This document shows positions 15,954 through 22,756 of a stretch of 33,491 nt of DNA, one piece after another. Both the position numbers and the translations under genes were made by a program. Source of the stretch: Betaproteobacteria bacterium (GTDB lineage: Bacteria; Pseudomonadota; Gammaproteobacteria; Burkholderiales; JACQAP01); NCBI GenBank assembly GCA_025351455.1, contig JANXVW010000014.1:1-33491 (forward strand), written 5' to 3'. Every line of letters starts with the position of its first letter. The stretch's first letter is position 1. The notes below the pieces were generated by a model, which was not told the origin of the DNA, made no database searches, and saw only the letters and a program-made list of their open reading frames with translations.

Positions 15954-16326
15954 TATTTTTTCCCCTTTATTTAAGCAAAGATCCGAGTCAGGTTTGGAGT
16001 TTAACGCGATTCCCCATGGAGGTCAGCCAGGGGCAGGGTACTGTGCGTTGCGCGCACATCCCACGTTATCGCGGAGGCGGGCCGCCTGCACACAACTCAC
16101 GACCTGGCCCCAGAAATCTCGCCGAGCTGCTTATCACACCCCTCGTAACCAGCGCGAGGACGCCCCGTCTTATAGGCCTTACGGCCCATAGTGACCATCT
16201 CAGAGTAACCGATGGGTAAAACTCGTCGTGCGCATAATCGGTACTTTATGCGAAACATATTCGCGCTGCGATCGCAAGCGATTGGAACGCTCGGTAATGG
16301 ATCAGGACTTTGTGGATTGACTCAGG
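15954..16326. other. Intergenic region without recognised gene
   Basis: 373 bases between the divergent HAD and galactose-oxidase genes. Short frames here have no coding character or ribosome sites. No tRNA, terminator or named operator is seen. It must contain both promoters. Confidence 0.55.
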
Positions 16327-18240
16327 ATGAGAAGCGAACAAGCATTGAAAAAAGCGACGAAGCGGGTGCTCGATGTGTTGTTCGGAGTCTTGGCGAGGCA
16401 GCGGCTCGCTGCGGCCTGCCTCGCGTGCGCTGTCATCGGTTGTAAGGGTTCGCCGTCCGGCGATCCTGGCCCGACAGGCACCGCGGGCCCGGCGCCTGCC
16501 GTGGCATATGTTTGCGCCAACGATTTCGACCTCCAGAATCGCAGTCCCACCGCGCTGACTGTGCACTTTGCAGTGGCTGGCACTACGGAGCAGGGCGAGT
16601 TGCTCCTTCCTCCGCGGTCCGCCAGTAGCACCCCCAGCACAACCCGCCTGACCACATTGTCCTCCGGCGCGTTGCAGGTCTCGTACCTCAACGCGACGAT
16701 CCCGCCAGTCGACAATGCAGGCACCGCCTGCGCACCGAGTCCCCGGCAGGAACCTCAGGCCAGTTCGGGGGAGTGGGCCGCTCCAATTGATTGGCCTGTC
16801 GTGGCGGTACACCTTCACCTCCTGCCGTCTGGTCAGGTGCTCTCCTGGGGGCGAATTGGGGATCCCTGGATGTGGGATCCGGCAACCGGTGTGTTCACCA
16901 CTTTCCCCGCCCCGAGCAACGTGTTCTGTAGCGGACACACTTTCTTACCAGACGGTCGTCTCCTCGTCGCCGGCGGCCACATCACCGATAACCATGGGTT
17001 GCCGGACGCAAACCTCTTCGATGCGGCGACTCGGGCGTGGACCGCAGTGGCACCGATGAGCAAGGGACGTTGGTACCCCACCAGCACGACATTGCCCAAC
17101 GGCGAGGTCGTTACCGTGGCCGGGGATGATCAAGCCGGTATCGAAGCCAGCATTCCCGAGGTGTGGACTGGCAGCCGCTGGCGTGCGCTCCCCGGCGCCG
17201 ATCGGGCGTTCGGGTATTATCCGCGCCTGTTCGTCGCCCCAAACGGGTTGGTATTTTTAGCCGGACAACTGCAAAACTCCTTCTACCTCGATCCCGCAGG
17301 GCCCGGTTCCTGGACACCGGTTGCAACGACCAATTACGGCCAACGTGAGTACGGGTCCGCCGTGATGTATCGCCCGGGCAAAGTGTTGATCGTGGGCGGA
17401 AGCAATCTGTCCTCGGGCCCCCCCACAAATACGGCCGAGGTGATCGACCTCGGCGAGGCAGTTCCGGCGTGGCAATACACGGGGTCGATGGCGCAGGCGC
17501 GACGTCAGCTCAATGCGACCCTTTTGCCGGACGGCCGCGTCCTCGCCACGGGCGGAACCAGCAGTCCCGGGTTCACGGATCCAGCCGGCGCCGTACACGC
17601 CGCGGAGGTATGGGATCCCGACAGCGGCAACTGGACCATCTGGGCTAGCAATCAGGTGACGCGGGTGTATCACTCGGCCACGCTCCTTTTGCCCGACGCC
17701 CGGATTTTGCACGCCGGCAGCGGGGATGATGGTGGGGAAATTCCCCGCGAGCTGAATGCCGAGATCTTCTCGCCTCCCTATCTCTTTCGTGGCGCCAGGC
17801 CTTCTATCACCAGCGCGCCGGGCGCTGTTGGCTACAGCGAGCGGTTTTTCGTAGCGACTCCTGATGCCGGACAGATCGTTCGGGCTACTCTAGTCCGGCC
17901 GGCTTCGGTTACCCATAGCTTCGATCAGAACCAGCGGTTCGTGGAGCTCGCGCTGGTGAAGGTCTCCGGGGGGCTCGAACTTGCCGCCCCGGAAAGCGGC
18001 AATATTGCGCCCCCCGGAAATTACATGCTGTTCATTGTGAACAGCGCGGGGGTTCCTTCGGTGTCCCGGCTGGTGCGACTGGACCAACCGAATCAGCTTC
18101 TGCAGGCATCCTTATATTCGCCAGCCGCGATGCCAGCGAAAGTCATTGCCTGGGCGATGCTTGCCAAAAAAGGCGCTTGGGCGAACGCCGTGAAGGATAG
18201 TTTTTGCAGAGCTCCGTCGAACGGGAATCCAATATTCTGA
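16327..18240 (+). CDS. Galactose/glyoxal oxidase-like copper radical oxidase, lipoprotein
   Basis: A 637-residue protein of the AA5 family. All five copper-radical ligands can be placed: Cys201 in VFCSGH (thioether partner), Tyr250 in RWYPT, Tyr448 and His449 in RVYHS, and His530 in VTHSFD, in the same order as C228, Y272, Y495, H496 and H581 of fungal galactose oxidase. Kelch-type propeller strands (FLPDGRLLVAGGH, LLPDGRVLATGGT) lie between them, and the last 120 residues form the Ig-like DUF1929 domain. The N-terminus has a lipobox VIGC with Cys39, then a short GDPGPTGTAGP collagen-like linker. The enzyme should oxidise an alcohol or aldehyde and release hydrogen peroxide at the cell surface or in the periplasm. 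ATG 16327 is assumed. Confidence 0.88.
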   Translation: MRSEQALKKATKRVLDVLFGVLARQRLAAACLACAVIGCKGSPSGDPGPTGTAGPAPAVAYVCANDFDLQNRSPTALTVHFAVAGTTEQGELLLPPRSASSTPSTTRLTTLSSGALQVSYLNATIPPVDNAGTACAPSPRQEPQASSGEWAAPIDWPVVAVHLHLLPSGQVLSWGRIGDPWMWDPATGVFTTFPAPSNVFCSGHTFLPDGRLLVAGGHITDNHGLPDANLFDAATRAWTAVAPMSKGRWYPTSTTLPNGEVVTVAGDDQAGIEASIPEVWTGSRWRALPGADRAFGYYPRLFVAPNGLVFLAGQLQNSFYLDPAGPGSWTPVATTNYGQREYGSAVMYRPGKVLIVGGSNLSSGPPTNTAEVIDLGEAVPAWQYTGSMAQARRQLNATLLPDGRVLATGGTSSPGFTDPAGAVHAAEVWDPDSGNWTIWASNQVTRVYHSATLLLPDARILHAGSGDDGGEIPRELNAEIFSPPYLFRGARPSITSAPGAVGYSERFFVATPDAGQIVRATLVRPASVTHSFDQNQRFVELALVKVSGGLELAAPESGNIAPPGNYMLFIVNSAGVPSVSRLVRLDQPNQLLQASLYSPAAMPAKVIAWAMLAKKGAWANAVKDSFCRAPSNGNPIF

Positions 18241-18463
18241 TGACAAGCGAATCGCCCGTTGAGTACTTCAGAATAATCGACTCTGCCTGATTCATCTTTG
18301 ACATGGCAGAAATGGCGGGAATCAGGCCTTGCCCCGCTGTCGCGCGCTGCGCTCAAATGTAAATCGTGTTCACCTTTCTACAATTCCGCAGGCCTCTCTC
18401 GGCAGTCGCGCTCGCTGCTGCGTAATTCACTACATAAACTAGTGGCTTACGTAACGCGATTTC

Positions 18464-18490
18464 TTGGCATAAGCATTGCGTGCTTATGAT
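18464..18490 (+). promoter_or_regulatory. Promoter candidate with embedded inverted repeat
   Basis: TTGGCA (18464-18469), 15 bases, then TATGAT (18485-18490). An 8-bp perfect inverted repeat, CATAAGCA (18468-18475) and TGCTTATG (18481-18488), lies across the spacer and could be an operator. The start codon of the next gene is 47 bases downstream. Confidence 0.45.
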
Positions 18491-18536
18491 CTCCGACGGC
18501 CACATGCGCCGCCCCATTGAAAAACGAGGAGATGCG

Positions 18537-19007
18537 ATGAACAAGCTGCCAATAGCACTATTGATGAGCGCAATGGCGATGAGTACCTGTGTCCTGGCTG
18601 CCCCGGATGACAGTCAACCTTCAAAGGTGAATCCGCAGGATTGCTCCAAACTCAGCGGCAAAGAAAAGGATAAATGCGTTCAGGCAACGCCGGCGGGTCC
18701 GGTAGATATGCAAACCGGCGCGCAAAAGAAGGGAAAGAGCGAAATAGCAAAAGACCGGGACAGCGCGAACGAAGAGAATCAAGCCGGGGCAAATGCGCCG
18801 GCTCAAGGCAATGACGCTGTCGGTCAACCCGCGGAGCGATCGACTACCGGCGAGGCGCAAACTGGCGCCAGAGACAGCACGTCATCCGGCAAGCCCTCTC
18901 CGGAACAGAGTAAAGATACGGTGGGACAGCCCGACAAGCGAAGGACGACGGGTGAGGCGCAATCTGGGCAAGAGCCTGGCCAGGACGTTGCCAGGAAAAC
19001 GCAATAG
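18537..19007 (+). CDS. Small secreted hydrophilic protein with internal repeat
   Basis: A 156-residue protein from ATG 18537, five bases after GAGGAG. A signal peptide covers 1-21 (VLAA-PDD). The mature part is highly polar and low in complexity. CSKLSGKEKDKC has two cysteines that could pair. The second half has two copies of a motif of about 16 residues, (A/T)VGQPxxRxTTGEAQ(T/S)G, encoded near 18815-18865 and 18918-18968. The composition suggests a disordered periplasmic protein. No family is recognised. It has its own promoter candidate and a hairpin after the stop. Confidence 0.7.
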   Translation: MNKLPIALLMSAMAMSTCVLAAPDDSQPSKVNPQDCSKLSGKEKDKCVQATPAGPVDMQTGAQKKGKSEIAKDRDSANEENQAGANAPAQGNDAVGQPAERSTTGEAQTGARDSTSSGKPSPEQSKDTVGQPDKRRTTGEAQSGQEPGQDVARKTQ

Positions 19008-19029
19008 TTAGATCAAGCCCGGACAGGAA

Positions 19030-19055
19030 AGGCCCGGCATTCCTCGGCCGGGCCT
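19030..19055. terminator. Hairpin terminator candidate
   Basis: AGGCCCGGC (19030-19038) pairs perfectly with GCCGGGCCT (19047-19055) around an eight-base loop, 22 bases after the stop of the small secreted protein and before the convergent Hsp20 gene. There is no T-run on the plus strand. Confidence 0.55.
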
Positions 19056-19119
19056 GAATGAATTCACTTCCAATTACTGCGGCGCGCGCTTAACTTCGCT
19101 CCACCGGCCCCGGATCGGA

Positions 19120-19593
19120 TCACCGAAAGGGCAGTTGTCTGGGCGGAATCGGTTCTGTCTTCGCCAGGATCACAGTGAGAATGCCATCCTTGTACGAAAC
19201 TTCCGCCGGCGCGTCATCAATATTCTGAGGCAAAGAAACGGTGCGCTCGAAACGGCCATAGGCGCGCTCCATGAGGTGATACGTTCTCTCATGCAGATTG
19301 CCTTCAGAACGCTTTTCGCCGCGGATGCGCAGTGTGCTGCCGTGGAGTGATACATCGAAATCCTCCTTTTCCATCCCCGGCACTTCGATGCGGACGATGA
19401 TAGCGCCCGCGGTTTCCCAGGTCTCCGCGGCGAGCAGGCTCCACTGCGGGAAGTCGGGATCGGATTGCTGACCCGCTTTTTTTCGGGCGTCAGCAACAAA
19501 GTGAGTGAGGGCATCACTGTTTCTGCTCAGTAGTTGGCGCCAGCCCTCCGTAAGCTCTTCCCAGGCCCGCGCTATGAATTTAAGGGGATCCAT
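19120..19593 (-). CDS. Small heat shock protein, Hsp20 family (third copy)
   Basis: A 157-residue sHsp. The start is ATG 19593, five bases after GGAGG; the longer frame to 19944 is non-coding. The N-terminal arm (MDPLKFIARAWEELTEGWRQLLSRN) is amphipathic. The alpha-crystallin domain starts near residue 55 (ETAGAIIVRIEVPGMEKEDF) and includes LRIRGEKR, YGRFERTVSLP and YKDGILTVILAK. It is clearly divergent from the two Hsp20 proteins at 5.1-6.0 kb, so the copies are not recent duplicates. It lies among other stress-type genes and is divergent from a small ORF and yfdX. Confidence 0.92.
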   Translation of the reverse strand: MDPLKFIARAWEELTEGWRQLLSRNSDALTHFVADARKKAGQQSDPDFPQWSLLAAETWETAGAIIVRIEVPGMEKEDFDVSLHGSTLRIRGEKRSEGNLHERTYHLMERAYGRFERTVSLPQNIDDAPAEVSYKDGILTVILAKTEPIPPRQLPFR

Positions 19594-20216
19594 GCCAGCC
19601 TCCGCTATGAAATGGGCGCCATGCCACGCCAAAATAATGGCCGCGCGCCAATAACTCAAGGCACCCTTCGGTGAACTAAAAAAAACAAGGGCTTGGCCGC
19701 CGGCCGGATCCGTGATCGCACGGGTCCAAGAATGCGCGGGCCGGCTCTTGAAACTAAAACTGCAGACCTTAGTTTTGACCCCGCAGGCGGTGATGCCCGC
19801 CGAATATTTAACTTCTACTATTGGAGGAATCAACATGGCAAATATCATCCTTCGCCAGGATCCCTTCGCTGGTGGGATAGCCTCTCCCGTAAGGGTCAAG
19901 AATCCGCTCGATTTTATTGCTCCTCTGTTCTGAGCGTTTTCCATCGGTCATCAATGACGAAGCACTCAATAGAAGTGCAGTCGTCGCTTCCCTAGTCATT
20001 CGGGTTGGTTGCGCTCGAACCAAATCCCCCTTGCATGGGTCCCCCTCATCGTAAGGCAAGCCTCTCAACGGGACCTCACCCAAAAAATGAATATCGGCAT
20101 CTGGTGGCCACGCCACGTCAGGGTATTGAAATTTTGTCGGTCGACCAAAAATTTGTCGCTGAATACGCCATGGCGCAAGCCGTGGTGATGGACCCAATTT
20201 TTAAAGGAGATACAAA
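19594..20216. other. Long, AT-richer divergent intergenic region in the stress segment
   Basis: 623 bases between the Hsp20 and yfdX starts. A plus-strand sigma32-like candidate, CTTGAA (19747-19752) and CCTTAGTT (19767-19774), overlaps a 7-bp inverted repeat AAACTAA/TTAGTTT (19751-19757, 19769-19775). A small ORF at 19834 is listed separately. An imperfect palindrome around 20129-20154 (AAATTTTGTCGG, then CGACCAAAAATTT) precedes yfdX. No RNA gene is recognised. Confidence 0.45.
19834..19932 (+). CDS. Possible 32-residue peptide gene
   Basis: ATG 19834 has GGAGG seven bases ahead, one of the better ribosome sites in the segment. It encodes a 32-residue peptide beginning MANIILRQDPFAG. The start faintly resembles N-termini of Hsp20 proteins (MANxxRxDPF), so it could be a stub of a lost sHsp gene; no alpha-crystallin domain follows in any frame. 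It could also be a leader for yfdX, 284 bases downstream. Confidence 0.35.
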
Positions 20217-21113
20217 ATGCGTCACATAGGACTGAAAACCCTCCGTGCCGCTTCGATGTGCATGGGAATGATACTTTCAGCTTCTGGCATTGCCGCGGAC
20301 TCTGCGCCGCCGGTCCCAGGTCAAGCGCAATCCGCACCCGGCAAAGGGGCGCAGGCGCAAGTGGACAAACAGACCGCAGAGAAGCGCAAAAAACTGGTTG
20401 CCGATGCAACTGCCGCAATCGTTGACACGGAATTAGCGCTCAAGGCGCTGGAAGACAAGAAGAACGACGAGGCGCTGAAGGCGCTTGCCAGCGTCACGGG
20501 CAAAATCGAACTCATCGTCGCACGTGATCCCAAACTCGCACTGGCGCCGGTGCGCACGGACGTCGTGACATACGACTTATTCGCGAGCCTTGACACCATC
20601 AAGGCCTCGATCCGGGAAGCCAGGAAGGCTCTTGGCGATGGCGAAATTCTGAAAGCCCGTCCGCTGGTTGCCGGTCTCGCCAGTGAGATCCAGTTCCGTA
20701 CGACCAACATCCCGCTGGCAACTTATCCGGAAGCGATCAAGGCCATCACACCGCTCATCGATGCAGGCAAAATCGACGAGGCCAAGGCGCAATTGCAAGC
20801 CGCGCTCAATACCCTGGTGATCACCACCGAAATGGTTCCGCTGCCCAAGTTGAGGGCGGAAAACCTGCTCAATGAGGCGCAAATCCTGGCGGAAAAAAAG
20901 GATCGCAGCCAGGATGAGAACGACGAGCTCGCCAGGCATTTCGCGTCCGCTCGCGAGCAATTGCAAATGGCCGAGCTGCTGGGTTATGGAAAGAAAAAAG
21001 AATACAAATCCATTTATACGCAGCTTGCCAAAATCGAGCGGGAATCCGGTGGTGGTAAAAGCGTCAACGGTGGATTTGACAAGATCAAGAAGCAACTATC
21101 TGAGTTGTTTTAA
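20217..21113 (+). CDS. yfdX: YfdX family periplasmic protein
   Basis: A 298-residue protein with AAAGGAG ahead of ATG 20217. A signal peptide covers about 1-27 (GIAAD). The mature part is mostly helical, with the YfdX pattern: KKLVADATAAIVDTELALKALED near residue 60, then VRTDVVTYDLFASLDTIK, PLATYPEAIKAITPLID, and ENLLNEAQILAEKK. YfdX is EvgA-controlled in E. coli and is a recurring cargo of transmissible heat/stress-tolerance loci, where it sits with sHsp20 genes, as here. A chaperone-like or acid-stress role has been proposed for the family. It is followed by a strong terminator, so it is transcribed alone. Confidence 0.87.
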   Translation: MRHIGLKTLRAASMCMGMILSASGIAADSAPPVPGQAQSAPGKGAQAQVDKQTAEKRKKLVADATAAIVDTELALKALEDKKNDEALKALASVTGKIELIVARDPKLALAPVRTDVVTYDLFASLDTIKASIREARKALGDGEILKARPLVAGLASEIQFRTTNIPLATYPEAIKAITPLIDAGKIDEAKAQLQAALNTLVITTEMVPLPKLRAENLLNEAQILAEKKDRSQDENDELARHFASAREQLQMAELLGYGKKKEYKSIYTQLAKIERESGGGKSVNGGFDKIKKQLSELF

Positions 21114-21124
21114 TCTCGGAGGGT

Positions 21125-21154
21125 GCGCGGCGGCAGGGTCCGCCGCGCGTTTTG
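21125..21154 (+). terminator. Intrinsic terminator of yfdX
   Basis: GCGCGGCGG (21125-21133) pairs with CCGCCGCGC (21140-21148) around a six-base loop and is followed by GTTTTG, 11 bases after the yfdX stop. This is a classical rho-independent terminator. Confidence 0.8.
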
Positions 21155-21317
21155 TCGCATGGGAAATCGATGCGGCATCTGGAGATAAAGATAGGACAGG
21201 CGTGAACTGCGATTCTTCCGAGCTATGGCACGAGCAGATGCGCCGTCGCGAGTAGCGCTAACGCATTGCAGAAGCCGGGCAGAAATATTGATTTTTTGCG
21301 ATGGGGAGGAGACTCGA

Positions 21318-21980
21318 ATGCCAAGTCAGTTACGTGGGATTTGTATGCCGATCGCCTTCTCGACCAACAAACCAGCGCCTCGAAAGGGACCGGACGACGG
21401 TGATGTACCTTCACACGACAAGATAGCCGCCCGCGGCTATCTTGAACTGTTTTTTTCCCAACTGCCTATCAAAGTTCCCGATGATATTGATTTGCTGGAA
21501 CCTGGGAACGTATTCGTGAAAGAAATGCGCCTCTATCGACAACATAACATCCATGGCGAACATCAATACCTGATTCCCGTCCACCAGGAAAAAATTGAAC
21601 AATATGAAGCGCCGCACAACATGCGCTTTCTCTTCAACCAGATTGGTACGGATCCCACGACTGCCGCGTATCGAGAAGCGCTTCAGCTCATACCGTGCGC
21701 ACGACACAATCTCGATCTGTTCTTAGCCAAGCTACAAACTCTGCCGTTTTTTATCGAGATACTCTCGGAGCAACCCTGGCTTGAGGCTTTCGACGAGCGG
21801 TACTTTTGGCTCTATGTTCGGGCAATGGACAATCAATACCACCGGATTCCCTGCCAGCGTTATAGTCCGCGCTGCTGGCATGGCTTCGCCCACCCAGTGG
21901 TGACCCTTCATTTTTCCGACCATAGGGCCCAGCCAATCCACACCTTTAAAGAAGTGCCGTGGCAGGACTTGGCGCCCTGA
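21318..21980 (+). CDS. Protein of unknown function
   Basis: A 220-residue protein from ATG 21318, preceded by GGGGAGGAGAC; the frame upstream to 21225 reads as non-coding. There is no signal peptide or membrane segment, so it is likely cytoplasmic. It is rich in aromatic residues and histidine: RGYLELFFSQLPIKVPDDIDLLEPG near residue 50, FVKEMRLYRQHNIHGEHQYLIP, and a cysteine/histidine-rich end (RIPCQRYSPRCWHGFAHPVVTLHF). No family is recognised. Ribosome site and composition support a real gene. It converges with DUF2796. Confidence 0.6.
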   Translation: MPSQLRGICMPIAFSTNKPAPRKGPDDGDVPSHDKIAARGYLELFFSQLPIKVPDDIDLLEPGNVFVKEMRLYRQHNIHGEHQYLIPVHQEKIEQYEAPHNMRFLFNQIGTDPTTAAYREALQLIPCARHNLDLFLAKLQTLPFFIEILSEQPWLEAFDERYFWLYVRAMDNQYHRIPCQRYSPRCWHGFAHPVVTLHFSDHRAQPIHTFKEVPWQDLAP

Positions 21981-22087
21981 AAAAAAGGTTTATTGAAGGC
22001 GCTTGCCGCCGGCGCCATCGAGTAGCGGCGATAGCGAGAGGTGATAAGGTCAGGGCGACGATCGCAAGGCGCTTCCTGCGAAGCCGG

Positions 22088-22591
22088 CTAGAGCGTCACA
22101 TCGCCGTTTGCCGGCGACAGTTCCTGGGCGATTTCGCCCTTCTCCGTGGTGACCTGGAGCTTGAGCTTTTCCAGCCCTGGCAACTGATCCGACAACCGGA
22201 TGCCGAGCTTGTCGATGCGGTCCGACGTCGCCCCGTCGCAGTGGAACCGGTACATGGCCTGGATGTTCCCTTCGGCGGTGGTGGGCTTGCCCTGGGTGTC
22301 GACCGCGAAGGCATTGGCGTTTTCCACCTGGCACCTGGCCTTGTCGGGAAACACAAAGAGCTTGTTCGCTTCCTTCAGACGCGCCACGACTTCAGCCGAG
22401 GTCAGGGGCTGCTTGCTCCCGCTCGCAGTATCGCCGCGGGTCATGGGCAGGCGGAGTTGCATGCTGACGTCCGGGCCGGAAACGTCGACGGTCAAGTTGC
22501 CGGTCTTGTAGAGCGCCGCGGCGGTGCCGTCGGCATGCGCGGGCAGAATGCAGGCGAGCAGGGTCAGGGCAATGGCGGTTTTCGAATACAT
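22088..22591 (-). CDS. DUF2796 (ZrgA-like) periplasmic protein
   Basis: A 167-residue protein from ATG 22591 (a GTG at 22606 is an alternative). A signal peptide covers 1-20 (AHA-D). The body matches DUF2796 from memory: a first strand GNLTVDVSGPDVSMQLRLP, an AxxLFxFPxxAxCxxxxA block (EANKLFVFPDKARCQVENA), YRFHCDGATSDRIDKLGI, and LPGLEKLKLQVTTEKGE. ZrgA in Vibrio is part of zinc uptake and has a histidine-rich loop; this protein has only one His in its mature part, so zinc binding by such a loop is not supported. No zinc transporter genes are near. Confidence 0.7.
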   Translation of the reverse strand: MYSKTAIALTLLACILPAHADGTAAALYKTGNLTVDVSGPDVSMQLRLPMTRGDTASGSKQPLTSAEVVARLKEANKLFVFPDKARCQVENANAFAVDTQGKPTTAEGNIQAMYRFHCDGATSDRIDKLGIRLSDQLPGLEKLKLQVTTEKGEIAQELSPANGDVTL

Positions 22592-22756
22592 AGTGTTCTC
22601 GATCACAAGTTGTGGGACGGCGCGAGTTTAGCGCAACCGGTCCCAACGGATCGGAAAAATACCCCTATTTCCGAAGAGCCTGTACCGAAGTATCCGGCTT
22701 AAGCGCATGCCGTCGAAGTCATGAGCGGCGGCGGACGCTGTACAGCAGAACGCAAT

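Noticed and set aside
15954-16326. Possible tRNA or small RNA gene in the gap
   Set aside because: No cloverleaf, promoter-terminator pair or conserved RNA motif could be made out.
19594-19944. N-terminal extension of the third Hsp20
   Set aside because: The added 117 residues are not sHsp-like, and ATG 19593 has a proper GGAGG.
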